Assembly (NCBI RefSeq): GCF_001245615.1 | Contig: NZ_CWKH01000002.1 | Location: forward strand, 1,550,001 to 1,614,000 | DNA length: 64,000 nucleotides | Source of the DNA: Mycolicibacterium neworleansense | GTDB taxonomy: Bacteria; Actinomycetota; Actinomycetes; Mycobacteriales; Mycobacteriaceae | Direction: 5' to 3' | In this document: piece by piece, positions 34,526 through 43,592 of the stretch | Position numbering within the stretch: position 1 is the first letter of the stretch | Layout: the number at the start of each line of letters is the position of its first letter | The notes under the pieces: model-generated | Told to the model about the DNA's origin: nothing | Databases searched by the model: none | What the model saw: only the letters and a program-made list of their open reading frames with translations | Program-made: the position numbers and the translations under genes

Positions 34526-35359
34526 CTAGCTGGGTGGAGTGAACCCGCTGGTCGGCGGCGGTGGCAGCGAGCCGGGGTACGGCGCCGGGAACGTCGCGAC
34601 CCGGGCTTGGGGCATCAGCCGGGCCAGCGCGCGCCGATGCCGCTCGGCCAAAACCGCGGCCAGCACGTACTCGGCCGGTACGCCCGGAGGAGGCGGAGGT
34701 GAGATGCGCGAGGCCACCTCACCGAAGATGCGGTGCCCCATCTCATGGCGGATCCGCGGATCGAGTTGAGCCGACCGGGACAGGAACTGCCGGGCCAACT
34801 CGGCCTGCTCGGGGCCCAGGCCGGACAGTTCCAGAGTGGCGGCCCACCACGCCAGCGCCGGCGGCATCACCGGAGGCGGGTTCAGCTTGGGTCCGCGCTC
34901 ACTGATCACCACCGTGCCCGCGAAGATGTCGCCGAGCCGTTTGCCCTTGGCCGACAACAGGCTGCAGATCACCGCGGGCCCACCGGTGAGCATCCAGATC
35001 TCGATGAACCCCGCCAGCCCGCGAAACAACGCCTGGCGGAAGCGCTCCGGGCTGCCGTCCTCGGCCACCACCCGCAGGCCCAACGCCATCTTGCCCAGCG
35101 ACCGGCCACGCGTCGCGGTCTCCATCACCACCGGATAACCCACCAGGGTCAGCACCGTGAAGATGATCAGGATCGCCGCCGACAACGCCTCGTCGAGTTG
35201 GGTCAGGGTGATCGACCACAGCACCAGCCCCACCACGTACCCGATGGCGATCACCACGATGTCGATCAGGGCGGCCAGGGTGCGTACCGGCAACTGGGCA
35301 ATTGCAACGTCGAGGACGACGGCGTCCCCGGTCACCACCGGTGCGGGCTGCCAAACCAT
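34526..35359 (-). CDS. RDD-family membrane protein (Rv3695-like)
   Basis: 277 residues. The RDD domain covers about residues 15-155: three hydrophobic segments, the R of LPVRTLAALIDI and the GRSLGKMALGLRVV loop. A cytosolic helical region follows and the end is Pro-rich (SPPPPPGVP, LPPPPTSG). RDD proteins have been linked to ion exchange, but here the role is unknown. It diverges from the SpoIIM-like gene by 32 bases. Order matches Rv3695/Rv3694c. Confidence 0.85.
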   Translation of the reverse strand: MVWQPAPVVTGDAVVLDVAIAQLPVRTLAALIDIVVIAIGYVVGLVLWSITLTQLDEALSAAILIIFTVLTLVGYPVVMETATRGRSLGKMALGLRVVAEDGSPERFRQALFRGLAGFIEIWMLTGGPAVICSLLSAKGKRLGDIFAGTVVISERGPKLNPPPVMPPALAWWAATLELSGLGPEQAELARQFLSRSAQLDPRIRHEMGHRIFGEVASRISPPPPPGVPAEYVLAAVLAERHRRALARLMPQARVATFPAPYPGSLPPPPTSGFTPPS

Positions 35360-35391
35360 ACCGACACACGCTACCGACTACGCTTTGCCAG

Positions 35392-36384
35392 GTGGATGTC
35401 GATGCGTTCGTCGTGGCCCATCGCCCCACCTGGGACCGGTTGGAGCAGTTGGTAAAACGGCGCCGACGGTTGACCGGTGCAGAGGTCGACGAGCTCGTCG
35501 ACCTGTATCAGCGGGTGTCCACGCACCTGTCGATGGTGCGGTCGGCCTCGCAGGACTCGGTGCTGGTGGGACGGCTGTCCGGGCTCGTAGCCCGGGCGCG
35601 GGCCGCGGTGACCGGTGCGCACGCCCCGCTGTGGCGCGAATTCCTCCGGTTCTGGACCGTGTCGTTCCCGGTCGTGGCCTACCGGTCCTGGCGCTGGTGG
35701 CTGGGATCGGCGGTGGCGTTCTTCGTCGTCGCGGCGGCAATGGCGTTGTGGATAGCGGGCAACCCCGAGGTGCACGCGGCCATCGGAACGCCAAGCGAGA
35801 TCGATGAATTGGTCAACCACGACTTCGAGTCGTATTACAGCGAGCACCCGGCCGCCTCCTTTGCCCTGCAGGTCTGGGTGAACAACTCCTGGGTCGCCGC
35901 GCAGTGCATCGCCTTCGCGATCCTGCTCGGACTGCCCATCCCGTACGTGCTGTTCCAGAACGCGGCGAACCTCGGCGCGAACGCCGGGCTGATGTTCGGC
36001 GCGGGCAAAGGCGATCTGTTCCTCGGCCTGATCACCCCGCACGGACTGCTCGAGCTGACCGCGGTGTTCCTGGCCGCCGCGGTCGGGATGCGGCTGGGCT
36101 GGACGGTGATCGCGCCAGGCAACCGGCCCCGGGCGCAGGTGCTGGCCGAGCAGGGCCGGGCCGTGGTTGCGGCCGCGATCGGACTGGCCGTCGTGCTGCT
36201 CGTGTCCGGTCTGATCGAGGCCCTGGTGACCCCGTCGCCGCTGCCCACCTGGATGCGGATCGGCATCGGCATCGCGGCCGAACTGGCCTTCCTGGCCTAC
36301 GTGTTCCACTTCGGGCGCAAGGCCGCCCGGGCAGGGGAGAGCGGCGACCTGGAGGATGCGCCCGACGTGCTGCCGACTGCCTAG
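35392..36384 (+). CDS. SpoIIM/DUF95-family membrane protein (Rv3694c-like)
   Basis: 330 residues from the GTG at 35392, equal to Rv3694c; longer readings run into the divergent gene. The N-terminal 90 residues are soluble with many Arg, then five or six membrane segments follow. NNSWVAAQCIAFAILLGLP and LITPHGLLELTAVFLAAA are the conserved blocks of the stage II sporulation M family, which is widespread beyond spore formers. It is a neighbour of the moxR-DUF58 cluster in many actinobacteria. The stop overlaps that of the convergent DUF58 gene by 4 bases. Confidence 0.85.
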   Translation: MDVDAFVVAHRPTWDRLEQLVKRRRRLTGAEVDELVDLYQRVSTHLSMVRSASQDSVLVGRLSGLVARARAAVTGAHAPLWREFLRFWTVSFPVVAYRSWRWWLGSAVAFFVVAAAMALWIAGNPEVHAAIGTPSEIDELVNHDFESYYSEHPAASFALQVWVNNSWVAAQCIAFAILLGLPIPYVLFQNAANLGANAGLMFGAGKGDLFLGLITPHGLLELTAVFLAAAVGMRLGWTVIAPGNRPRAQVLAEQGRAVVAAAIGLAVVLLVSGLIEALVTPSPLPTWMRIGIGIAAELAFLAYVFHFGRKAARAGESGDLEDAPDVLPTA

Positions 36385-37703
36385 AGCTTGCCCGCCGCCT
36401 TCATCGCCAGGTAGTGGTCGGCGAGCGCGGGCGCCAGATCTTCGGGGCGGGCATCGACCACATCGACACCATGTCCGCGCAGCCGTGACGCGATGGCCCG
36501 GCGGTCGTTGCGGGCGCGTTCGGCAGCGGCGGCGTCATATACCTGTGCGGCATCGGACCGGCCGGCCGCAAGCTGGTCCACCCGCGGATCGGACACCGCG
36601 GCCAGCAGCACCTGATGGCGCGCCGAGAGCTGCGGCAGCACCGTCATCAAGCCCTCGTCGAGCGCCGAGGCATTCAGATCGGTCAGCAGCACGATCAGTG
36701 CCCGGCCGCGTACCCGGCGCAATACCGCCGAAACCATCGCGGTGGCATCGGATTCCACCAGTGCCGGCTGTAACGGCGCCATCGCCGCGACGACCGAGGC
36801 CAGCAGCTCGGTCCGCGAGGCGCCCCACACCCCGGCGCGGGGCGTGCGGTCGATGGCCAGGAAGTCGACATGGTCACCGGCCCGCGAAGCCAAGGCCGCC
36901 AGCAGCAGCGCCGCGTCCATCGACCAGTCCAGGCGCGGCCACCCGCCCGGATCCAGCGCGGTCGGATCCACGCCGACCCGGCCTGCCGAGGTACGTCCGG
37001 TGTCGAGCACGATCACGACCCGGCGGTCACGCTCCGGCCGCCAGGTACGCACCACCACGTCGGCGCGCCGCGCCGTGGCACGCCAGTCGATCGAGCGGAC
37101 GTCATCGCCGACCACATACTCCCGCAGCGAATCGAATTCGGTGCCCTGGCCGCGGATCAGCACCGGGATCGCGCCGTCCAGTTGCCGCAGCCTGGCCAGC
37201 CGGGACGGCAGGTGCTTACGGGACAGGAACGGCGGCAGGATCCGTACCTGTCCTGGTAACCGCTGCGAACGTTGCCGCCCGGCCAACCCCAGCGGCCCGA
37301 TCGAGCGCACCGTGACCAGCTCGCTGTGCTGGTCACCTCGGCGGACCGGGTGCAACCTGGTGGCCAGGGAAACTTGTTGGCCGGCATCGATATTCACCTG
37401 ATGTGCGCGCGGTTGCGCGGTGGCGCTGGGCGGCCACGCATCGCGAATCGTGCCGCGGACCCGGCGGCGCCCGGTGTTGTGCACGCTGAGCATTGCGTCG
37501 ACGGTCTTACCCAGGCGGGCGGTGGACTCGCCACCACGGGACAGCCGCAGCCCGCCGATGCGGCCGGCCAGCACGACGTCGGTCGCCACGGCCACGGCCA
37601 ACAACGCCGCCAGGGCGACGAAAGCCGTTGCCGGCCAAGGGGCCAACGCAATCGGCAGCACGCACACAAGTGCCACCAGACCGGCGCGGCCGGTGAGGAC
37701 CAT
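36381..37703 (-). CDS. DUF58 protein of the MoxR cluster (Rv3693-like)
   Basis: 440 residues. Two N-terminal membrane helices (about 8-45) are followed by a beta-rich region and the DUF58 core, GTEFDSLREYVVGDDVRSID then WRATARRADVVVRTW. The C-terminal part has a von Willebrand A-like layout (VVIVLDTGRTS, IVLLTDLNAS). MoxR AAA+ proteins and DUF58 proteins work together as chaperone-type modules. Its start is at the moxR stop (sharing base 37703). Confidence 0.88.
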   Translation of the reverse strand: MVLTGRAGLVALVCVLPIALAPWPATAFVALAALLAVAVATDVVLAGRIGGLRLSRGGESTARLGKTVDAMLSVHNTGRRRVRGTIRDAWPPSATAQPRAHQVNIDAGQQVSLATRLHPVRRGDQHSELVTVRSIGPLGLAGRQRSQRLPGQVRILPPFLSRKHLPSRLARLRQLDGAIPVLIRGQGTEFDSLREYVVGDDVRSIDWRATARRADVVVRTWRPERDRRVVIVLDTGRTSAGRVGVDPTALDPGGWPRLDWSMDAALLLAALASRAGDHVDFLAIDRTPRAGVWGASRTELLASVVAAMAPLQPALVESDATAMVSAVLRRVRGRALIVLLTDLNASALDEGLMTVLPQLSARHQVLLAAVSDPRVDQLAAGRSDAAQVYDAAAAERARNDRRAIASRLRGHGVDVVDARPEDLAPALADHYLAMKAAGKL

Positions 37704-38662
37704 CAGCGCGGCACCGGAACAGCAGCCAGGATGCCGTCCAGCACTCCGTCGGAGGTGGCGCCCTCCAGCTCGGCCTCCGGGCGCAACGCCACCCGGTGTC
37801 GCAGCGTCGACCGGGCCATCGCCTTGACGTCGTCCGGGGTCACGTAGTTGCGGCCGGACAGCCAGGCCCAGGACCGCGATGTGGCCAGCAGCGCGGTCGC
37901 GCCGCGCGGGGATACGCCGAGCTGCAAGGACGGGGAATGCCGGGTGGCCCCGACGATGTCGACGATGTAGCCCAGCACCTCATCACCGACGAGCACCTGG
38001 CGCACCGCGTCGCGTCCGGCTGCCAGCTCGGCCGCACCGGCCACCGGCTGGACAGAGGACAGGTCACGTGGATCGAAGCCGTGCGCGTGCCGTCCCAGGA
38101 TCGCGATCTCCTGATCCCGCGGCGGCAGCGGCACCGTGAGCTTGAGCAGGAAGCGGTCCAGCTGAGCCTCGGGCAGCTGATAGGTGCCCTCGTACTCGAT
38201 CGGGTTCTGGGTGGCCGCCACGATGAACGGATCGGGCAGCGGTCGGGGGGTCCCGTCGACGCTGACCTGGCGCTCCTCCATGGCCTCCAGCAGCGCCGCC
38301 TGGGTTTTCGGCGGGGTCCGGTTGATCTCGTCGGCCAGCAGCAGATTCGTGAACACCGGCCCGGCACGGAACTCGAACTCGGCGGTGCGCGCGTCGTACA
38401 CCAGCGAGCCCGTGACATCACCGGGCATCAGGTCCGGGGTGAACTGCACGCGCTTGAAATCCAGCTGCAGCGCCGCGGCCAGGGTGCGCACCAACAGGGT
38501 CTTGGCCACCCCGGGCACACCCTCGAGCAGCACATGGCCCCGGCACAGCAGCGCCACCACCAGGCCGCTGATCACCGCATCCTGACCGACCACCACCTTG
38601 GCGATCTCGTTGCGCAGGGCCAGCAGGGCTTCACGGGCTGGGTCGGGGGAGGGCTGAGTCAC
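37703..38662 (-). CDS. moxR: MoxR-family AAA+ ATPase (MoxR2, Rv3692-like)
   Basis: 319 residues from the GTG at 38662, which overlaps the TGA of the preceding gene (GTGA). Walker A is GVPGVAKT at 48-55, Walker B is LLLADEINR, and sensor 1 is VAATQNPIEYEGTYQLPEAQ. MoxR ATPases are metal-chelatase-like chaperones. The frame is continuous upstream with the first part of the DUF4350 gene only because that gene is frameshifted; the conserved MoxR sequence begins at this GTG. Confidence 0.9.
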   Translation of the reverse strand: MTQPSPDPAREALLALRNEIAKVVVGQDAVISGLVVALLCRGHVLLEGVPGVAKTLLVRTLAAALQLDFKRVQFTPDLMPGDVTGSLVYDARTAEFEFRAGPVFTNLLLADEINRTPPKTQAALLEAMEERQVSVDGTPRPLPDPFIVAATQNPIEYEGTYQLPEAQLDRFLLKLTVPLPPRDQEIAILGRHAHGFDPRDLSSVQPVAGAAELAAGRDAVRQVLVGDEVLGYIVDIVGATRHSPSLQLGVSPRGATALLATSRSWAWLSGRNYVTPDDVKAMARSTLRHRVALRPEAELEGATSDGVLDGILAAVPVPR

Positions 38663-39739
38663 GACTGTGCGACCTGCCTTTCGATGTCGTCGAGTTGGTG
38701 TGCGAGGTGGACGAGTTCGGCGTCGGTGGCCGGGGGCGGGCCGAACAGAATGTGGCCGGCCGAGTTGGCGGCGGTGCCGCAGCGGGCGGCGACGGCGGCC
38801 GCCCAGCCGCAGCAGCAGCCGGCCCAGCGCCGCGGCGCGTAATGCGTCGGCGGCGCGGTCACGCGCCCGGCGGGAGCGGTACAGCCGCCCGCGGCCCTCG
38901 ACGGTTTCCGAGGCGCGGACCACGACCGGCAGTGACTCGGCGACCAACGGGCCGAGACGCCGGCCCTGTGCGACCGCGAGCAGCGCCACCACCAGGCACA
39001 GCTGCAGGACGATCCACCGGATCTGCACGGGCAGCAGATCCGACAGGCTGCGCTCACCGGTGGAGCTGGCCTCGAAATGCTGTGGCGCATACCAGATCAC
39101 CCGCGGTGCGGCGCCGGCCAGATTCATCGCCAGCGCGGCATTGCCCTCTTTCAGCAGCCGTGAGTTCGTCATGAAGTCACCCGTGCCGACCACGGTGACG
39201 GTACGTTCCCCGTCGTGGTAGCGGGCCAGTGCACCGCCGTAGCAGAGGGTCACCGGCGCACTGTCGGCGGCGGTGTAGGTGTCGGTGGTGCCCAACTGGG
39301 TCGTGCCGGCCCGGTTCGCCTCGGCCAGTTCGCAATCGGGCTCACCGCCGCCGAACTGTGTTGGCTCGTCCAGCCGGATCTGCGGGGCCAGCTTCTCCCG
39401 GGTGAGTGCCACGGGCGCCACCAGCAGCAGGTCGCCGGGCAGATCGGTCAACCTGCCAACCGTCTTCTCGCTGGACAAGAACATCGTCTGCGCCACCACC
39501 AGCAAGGTGCCGGGACGGGCGGCGCGCTGCACCTCGTCGACATCGGCGGCGACGATCACCTCGACGCCGTGATCGCGCAACAGGCTGACCAGCGCGTGCG
39601 TCCCCTGCGGTGAGGTCGAGGCCGGATCCATCGCCCCACCCGGGCGCGGCGCGGTCAGATAGACCGTCGCGACAGCCACCGCGACGATGACCGCGAATGC
39701 GAGCAGCACCCATCGTGCCGTACGGAGGCGCTCTCTCAT
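38659..39739 (-). pseudogene. DUF4350 membrane protein (Rv3691-like), frameshifted near 38801
   Basis: From the ATG at 39739: one N-terminal membrane helix (WVLLAFAVIVAVAVATVYL), an extracytoplasmic domain (HALVSLLRDHGVEVIV ... GTGDFMTN), a second helix (IVLQLCLVVALLAVA) and a cytosolic tail. After ALGRLLLRLG the frame becomes Arg-rich. A neighbouring frame supplies the expected ending, AAAVAARCGTAANSAGHI then FGPPPATDAELVHLA, to a TGA at 38659 that overlaps the moxR GTG. A single-base change near 38801 would restore about 359 residues. Because of the shift, the first part reads through into moxR in one frame. True mutation or sequence error cannot be told here. Confidence 0.7.
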
Positions 39740-40326
39740 ACGGGAATGACCTCGTCGTCAAGGGCCGCGATCGCCCGGTAGGCCGACTCGGTACCCGGCC
39801 GCTCACCGTAGGTGACGTCGTTGAATGTGGTTGCCGCGATGGACAACTCTGATGCCCTCGCGGGCAGGGCCGCGCCGGCGTCGCGAGCGAGTTCGGTGGC
39901 GGTACGGCCCGGGACGGCGTCCAGGACGCCGGCCTCCTCAAGATGACGGGCCAGCGCGCGCACCCGATTACGAATCGCGGCCGACCAATCGCCTTGTGCG
40001 GCATATTGTTCGGCAATCGATCGGTGTTGCGCGGCGCTGAGTTCCTGGCGGTCGAACAGGGCCTGGGCCCCGGCGCGGGCGGTACGCATGGTGCGTCGCG
40101 CAATGCGCACCGCCACCACGACGGCGACCACGACCAGGATCACCAGCACTGAGATGGTGAACCAGCCACCCGGAATCGTGGAGCCGGCGGCGGTGATCCG
40201 GTACAGCAGATCGTTGAGCCACTCGCTGATCTGATCGGTCGGTGACGCCCGGGGGTAGATCGGTTTGGCCAATTCGTTCTGCGCGGCGTCGTGCGCGGCG
40301 TCACGGTCGATGTCGATGTTCGTCAC
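39736..40326 (-). CDS. DUF4129-domain membrane protein (Rv3690-like)
   Basis: 196 residues from the GTG at 40326. One membrane helix (WFTISVLVILVVVAVVVAV, about residues 54-72) separates a short outer part from a cytosolic C-terminal DUF4129 domain (AAQGDWSAAIRNRVRALARH, GRTATELARDA). DUF4129 proteins are regular members of MoxR-DUF58 clusters. ATGA overlap with the DUF4350 gene; one base between its start and the previous stop. Confidence 0.82.
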   Translation of the reverse strand: MTNIDIDRDAAHDAAQNELAKPIYPRASPTDQISEWLNDLLYRITAAGSTIPGGWFTISVLVILVVVAVVVAVRIARRTMRTARAGAQALFDRQELSAAQHRSIAEQYAAQGDWSAAIRNRVRALARHLEEAGVLDAVPGRTATELARDAGAALPARASELSIAATTFNDVTYGERPGTESAYRAIAALDDEVIPV

Positions 40327-40327
40327 C

Positions 40328-41323
40328 TCAGATGTACCGGGGCAGCCATAGTTGGTCCGCAGTCTCGACCGGCGCATCCGCACCGGTCTGCAGCATCAGA
40401 TCGAACGCCTCGGCCCGGAACCGGCGGTCGGCGTACAGCAGCACCACCACGCCCGCGCTGAACGGCGCGGTGACGATCTGGCCGATGGCGGCGCCCACGG
40501 CGGTCAGTATCAGGGCCGGCACCGTGGGTCCCTCGTCGACCATCGACATGATCTGCCCGGCCACGTTGAACGGCGCACCCACACCCCAGCCGATCACCCC
40601 GGCCACGATGGTGGCCAGCAGCCAGATGCCGAACACACGCCAGAAATCCTTGTTGACCAAAACGAATGAACGCTTGACCGCCGCGATGATGCCGCGCTGC
40701 TCCAACACGATCACCGCGGGGGAGAACAGCAGAACCGTCGACGCGTAGAGCACTGCGACCAGGGCCAGCGGTACCGACACCGCCCCGATCGCGAACGCGG
40801 CCAGCCCACCGCCGAGTGCGTCCGCCCCGACGATCAGCACAGTCACACCGGCAGCGACCAGGATCAACGCTATGGCCTGCAACACGGTCAGCCCGATCAG
40901 CGCCGGCAACCGGCCACGCAGCCGCTGCCAGGCTTCGCCGACCGTGATGCTGCCACCGAACACCGAGCGACCGATCACCACCGTGAGCATGCCGCTGAGC
41001 AGAAGTGAGGACAGGGTCGTGACGACGATTCCGGTGAACACGCCGCCGGCGAACACCACGATCGTCCCGGCTGAGGGAGCCTCGCCCTGCACGGTGGAGT
41101 CGAATTCGCCCAGCGCGGACAGCGGCCCGACCTGCAATGCGAGCGAGATGATCTGCGAGGCCAGCACCACCACGGTGGCCAGCCCCAGCGTCGCTCTCGG
41201 ATTGGTGCGGATGTAGGCGACGGCGCCATTGAAGATGTCGGTGAGGCTCAGTGGACGAAGCGGGATCACGCTCCCTGCCGAAAAGTGGGCAAGGTGTGGC
41301 CGACCGCTCGTCATGGGTTCCAT
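40328..41323 (-). CDS. Multi-pass membrane protein of the MoxR cluster (Rv3689-like)
   Basis: 331 residues with about six membrane segments. PLRPLSLTDIFNGAVAYIR then NPRATLGLA at the N-terminus is the usual start of this actinobacterial family, related to the GDPD membrane domain. RSFVLVNKDFWRVFGIWLLA and FSAGVVVLLYADRRFRAEAF are further conserved blocks. No enzyme motif is seen. It is first in the five-gene minus-strand unit that includes moxR. ATG at 41323 or 41314. Confidence 0.8.
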   Translation of the reverse strand: MEPMTSGRPHLAHFSAGSVIPLRPLSLTDIFNGAVAYIRTNPRATLGLATVVVLASQIISLALQVGPLSALGEFDSTVQGEAPSAGTIVVFAGGVFTGIVVTTLSSLLLSGMLTVVIGRSVFGGSITVGEAWQRLRGRLPALIGLTVLQAIALILVAAGVTVLIVGADALGGGLAAFAIGAVSVPLALVAVLYASTVLLFSPAVIVLEQRGIIAAVKRSFVLVNKDFWRVFGIWLLATIVAGVIGWGVGAPFNVAGQIMSMVDEGPTVPALILTAVGAAIGQIVTAPFSAGVVVLLYADRRFRAEAFDLMLQTGADAPVETADQLWLPRYI

Positions 41324-41430
41324 CCTGACCTCCCGGGTTGCCGGTCAGCAACTACGGTGCGGATCCACCGAACGTCGTTCTATCCGAAATTCGATGCGGG
41401 CCAGGACTGATCGCAGCGTAGGTTGGCGCT

Positions 41431-41895
41431 ATGGCCGAGCTCAAGGACAAGCTGCGCGCGGATCTCACCGGCGCGATGAAGTCGCAGGACAAGTTGCGCA
41501 CCGCCACCCTGCGCATGGTGCTGGCCGCGATCCAGAGCGAGGAGGTCTCGGGCAAGCAGGCCAGGGAACTGTCTGACGCCGAGGTGATCGCGGTACTGGC
41601 CCGCGAATCGAAGAAGCGCGGCGAGGCGGCCGAGATCTACACCCAGAACGGGCGCGGCGAACTGGCCGCCAACGAGCACGCCGAGGCCCGCGTCATCGAC
41701 GAATACCTGCCCACCCCGCTGACCGACGCCGAACTCGCCGACGTCGCCGACACCGCCATCGCACAGGTCGCCGAACAGATCGGGGAACGTCCCGGCATGC
41801 GGCAGATGGGCCAGGTGATGAAGGCCGCCACGACCATCGCCGCCGGCAAGGCCGACGGCGCCCGGCTGTCCGCGGCGGTCAAAGCGCGACTGTAG
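41431..41895 (+). CDS. GatB/YqeY-family protein (Rv3688c-like)
   Basis: 154 residues, the normal YqeY length. KDKLRADLTGAMKSQDK at the start, TLRMVLAAI, and the end GQVMKAATTIAAGKADGARL are family hallmarks. The fold matches the tRNA-binding tail of GatB, but free YqeY proteins have no proven activity. Single gene facing away from the moxR cluster. Confidence 0.92.
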   Translation: MAELKDKLRADLTGAMKSQDKLRTATLRMVLAAIQSEEVSGKQARELSDAEVIAVLARESKKRGEAAEIYTQNGRGELAANEHAEARVIDEYLPTPLTDAELADVADTAIAQVAEQIGERPGMRQMGQVMKAATTIAAGKADGARLSAAVKARL

Positions 41896-41908
41896 GGCCC
41901 TCCAGGGA

Positions 41909-41933
41909 GTTTGACGCGGCCGTCGCCGGGTAC
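41909..41933 (+). promoter_or_regulatory. SigF-type promoter of the manganese catalase gene
   Basis: GTTT at 41909-41912, 15 bases, then GGGTAC at 41928-41933. This fits the mycobacterial SigF consensus GTTT-N15-17-GGGTA. It lies 44 bases before the catalase start, with GGAGGT at 41965 as the ribosome binding site. Confidence 0.7.
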
Positions 41934-41977
41934 CCGCCCGGCATCCCTAGCCGTCGATAGCCCTGGAGGTACCCGAT

Positions 41978-42871
41978 ATGTTTGTTCACAACAAGGATCT
42001 GCAATTCGAGGTTCGGGTCACCGAGCCAGACCCACGCTTCGCCACCCTGCTCCAGGAGCAATTCGGCGGCGCCAACGGCGAATTGAAGGCCGCCATGCAG
42101 TACTTCACCCAGGCATTCGTGCTGCGGGAGAAGAGCCCGAAGATGTACGACCTCATGATGGACATCGCGACCGAGGAACTGTCCCACCTGGAGATGGTCG
42201 GCTCGATGATCACCATGCTGCTCGACGGGCTCAACGACGACCTCAAGATCGCCAACGAACGCTGCGACTGGATGCCCGCAGTGGGAAGCACAGACGGCCG
42301 CGACGAGATCGTGCACAGTGTGGCGGCCAACCCGCTGCACTTCGCCCTGACCGGCGGTGGGCCCGATGTCAGCAACTCCGCCGGGGTGCCGTGGAGTGGC
42401 GCCTACGTCAACTCGAACGGTGATCCGTCTGTGGACCTGCGCAGCAATCTGGCCGCCGAATCACGGGCCAAGATCGTCTACGAGTATCTCAAGCAGTTCA
42501 CCGACGATCCAGGTGTGCAGGACACCCTGACCTTCCTGATGACCCGTGAGGTGGCCCACTTCCAGCAGTTCACCGCGGCGCTCAACGAACTGCCGGTGAA
42601 CTTCCCGCCGGGGCAGTTGCCGGGCGATGACCGGTTCCAGAACGTCGCCTTCAACATGTCCAATGGCGCCGGTGATGCGCGCGGTCCGTGGAACCAGGGG
42701 CAGGGCCCGTGGCCCGAGGGCATGAAGTGGAAGTACGTCAGCAAGCCGCAGGAAGAATGGCTCGGCGGCAGGTTGCGTCAGAATCAGGGCGCGAAGAAGA
42801 ACCCCGAAGGCAGTCCTGCCGTGGACAGCGAGAAGCCGTTCACCCACGAACAACACAGCGCAGTCATGTAA
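41978..42871 (+). CDS. Manganese catalase
   Basis: 297 residues. The four-helix di-manganese domain shows E-rich ligand motifs: GANGELKAAMQYFTQ, DIATEELSHLEMVG and LTFLMTREVAHFQQF. The enzyme splits hydrogen peroxide to water and oxygen without heme. It has a SigF-type promoter, so it should be made in stationary phase or stress. It sits back to back with a hemerythrin gene that also has such a promoter, with a shared hairpin between their ends. Confidence 0.95.
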   Translation: MFVHNKDLQFEVRVTEPDPRFATLLQEQFGGANGELKAAMQYFTQAFVLREKSPKMYDLMMDIATEELSHLEMVGSMITMLLDGLNDDLKIANERCDWMPAVGSTDGRDEIVHSVAANPLHFALTGGGPDVSNSAGVPWSGAYVNSNGDPSVDLRSNLAAESRAKIVYEYLKQFTDDPGVQDTLTFLMTREVAHFQQFTAALNELPVNFPPGQLPGDDRFQNVAFNMSNGAGDARGPWNQGQGPWPEGMKWKYVSKPQEEWLGGRLRQNQGAKKNPEGSPAVDSEKPFTHEQHSAVM

Positions 42872-42880
42872 TTCGGATGA

Positions 42881-42915
42881 CGACGGCCGGCGCCCCCTGG
42901 GGACGCCGGCCGTCG
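42881..42915. terminator. Bidirectional hairpin between catalase and hemerythrin genes
   Basis: Perfect 12-base arms CGACGGCCGGCG and CGCCGGCCGTCG enclose an 11-base loop that can pair further (CCCC with GGGG). It lies 9 bases past the catalase stop and 8 bases past the hemerythrin stop on the other strand, so it serves both converging genes. Confidence 0.8.
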
Positions 42916-42923
42916 GTGGCTGT

Positions 42924-43508
42924 TCAGTGGGTCTGCGGGTCGGGCGGATTTTCCTCGTCGCGACTGGTCGCCGCGTCCCGGACGCGGTCGACGATGGCGG
43001 CCGCGGTGCCCGCCGTTTTCTGGGCCGTTGAGCTCGATGGGGTGTCCGGATGCGGACGGGTAGGGGCGAGCTTCTTGGCCAGTTCCAGCTTGGCGCCGAG
43101 CTTCTCGCGCTCCTCGGGATCGACGGCGGCTTCGAACCTGGGCCACACCACGTCCTCTTCGTATGCGATGTGCTCGCGGCCCACCTTGACGAATTCCCTT
43201 AGTGCATCGTGATATTCGGGCTCACCGGGCGAGCCGTCCTCGAGCCGCTGCAAGAGCTTCTTTCCGGCCTGCTCCTGTTCAAGCGCCTCATCGGCGAGTT
43301 CGTCACCGTCGTCGAGTACATCGCGCACCATCGGCCAGAACAGTTGTTCCTCGATGGCTTCATGCTGCGATTCGGCGATGACGAGGTTGGTCACCATGGT
43401 GCCCAATCCGCTGGTGTGGGCACCCGGACCGGTCGGTGCGCCGTCGAGTACTTCGAGCATGCCCAGGACGCTCTTGTGGTCCTGACGCAGAAATGTAAGT
43501 GCATCCAT
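42924..43508 (-). CDS. Hemerythrin HHE-domain protein
   Basis: 194 residues from the ATG at 43508, preceded by AGGAAGGG. HHE iron ligands are visible: LRQDHKSVLGMLE, ESQHEAIEEQLFWP, and EHIAYEEDVVWP. The last 50 residues are disordered. Such proteins bind a di-iron centre and act in oxygen, NO or peroxide sensing or storage. A textbook SigF-type promoter lies upstream. Confidence 0.9.
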   Translation of the reverse strand: MDALTFLRQDHKSVLGMLEVLDGAPTGPGAHTSGLGTMVTNLVIAESQHEAIEEQLFWPMVRDVLDDGDELADEALEQEQAGKKLLQRLEDGSPGEPEYHDALREFVKVGREHIAYEEDVVWPRFEAAVDPEEREKLGAKLELAKKLAPTRPHPDTPSSSTAQKTAGTAAAIVDRVRDAATSRDEENPPDPQTH

Positions 43509-43541
43509 GTTCGTTGCCCTTCCTGGTGAGTTCGGGTGCGC

Positions 43542-43566
43542 ATACCCGGGGCCATCGGGTTGAAAC
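43542..43566 (-). promoter_or_regulatory. SigF-type promoter of the hemerythrin gene
   Basis: On the minus strand GTTT (43566-43563), 15 bases, GGGTAT (43547-43542): an exact match to the SigF consensus, 34 bases before the hemerythrin start. Confidence 0.75.
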
Positions 43567-43583
43567 TCGGCGGCTACGGGTAT
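43559..43583 (+). promoter_or_regulatory. SigF-like promoter of the 52-residue gene
   Basis: GTTG at 43559-43562, 15 bases, GGGTAT at 43578-43583 on the plus strand. It overlaps the divergent hemerythrin promoter. The start codon at 43593 follows nine bases later, so the transcript would be leaderless or nearly so. Confidence 0.5.
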
Positions 43584-43592
43584 TTCAGGCAC

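Noticed and set aside
37703..39739. Single 678-residue DUF4350-MoxR fusion protein
   Set aside because: The joining region is Arg-rich nonsense, the true DUF4350 end exists in another frame, and moxR has its own GTG with the usual GTGA overlap. Treated as two genes with a frameshift.
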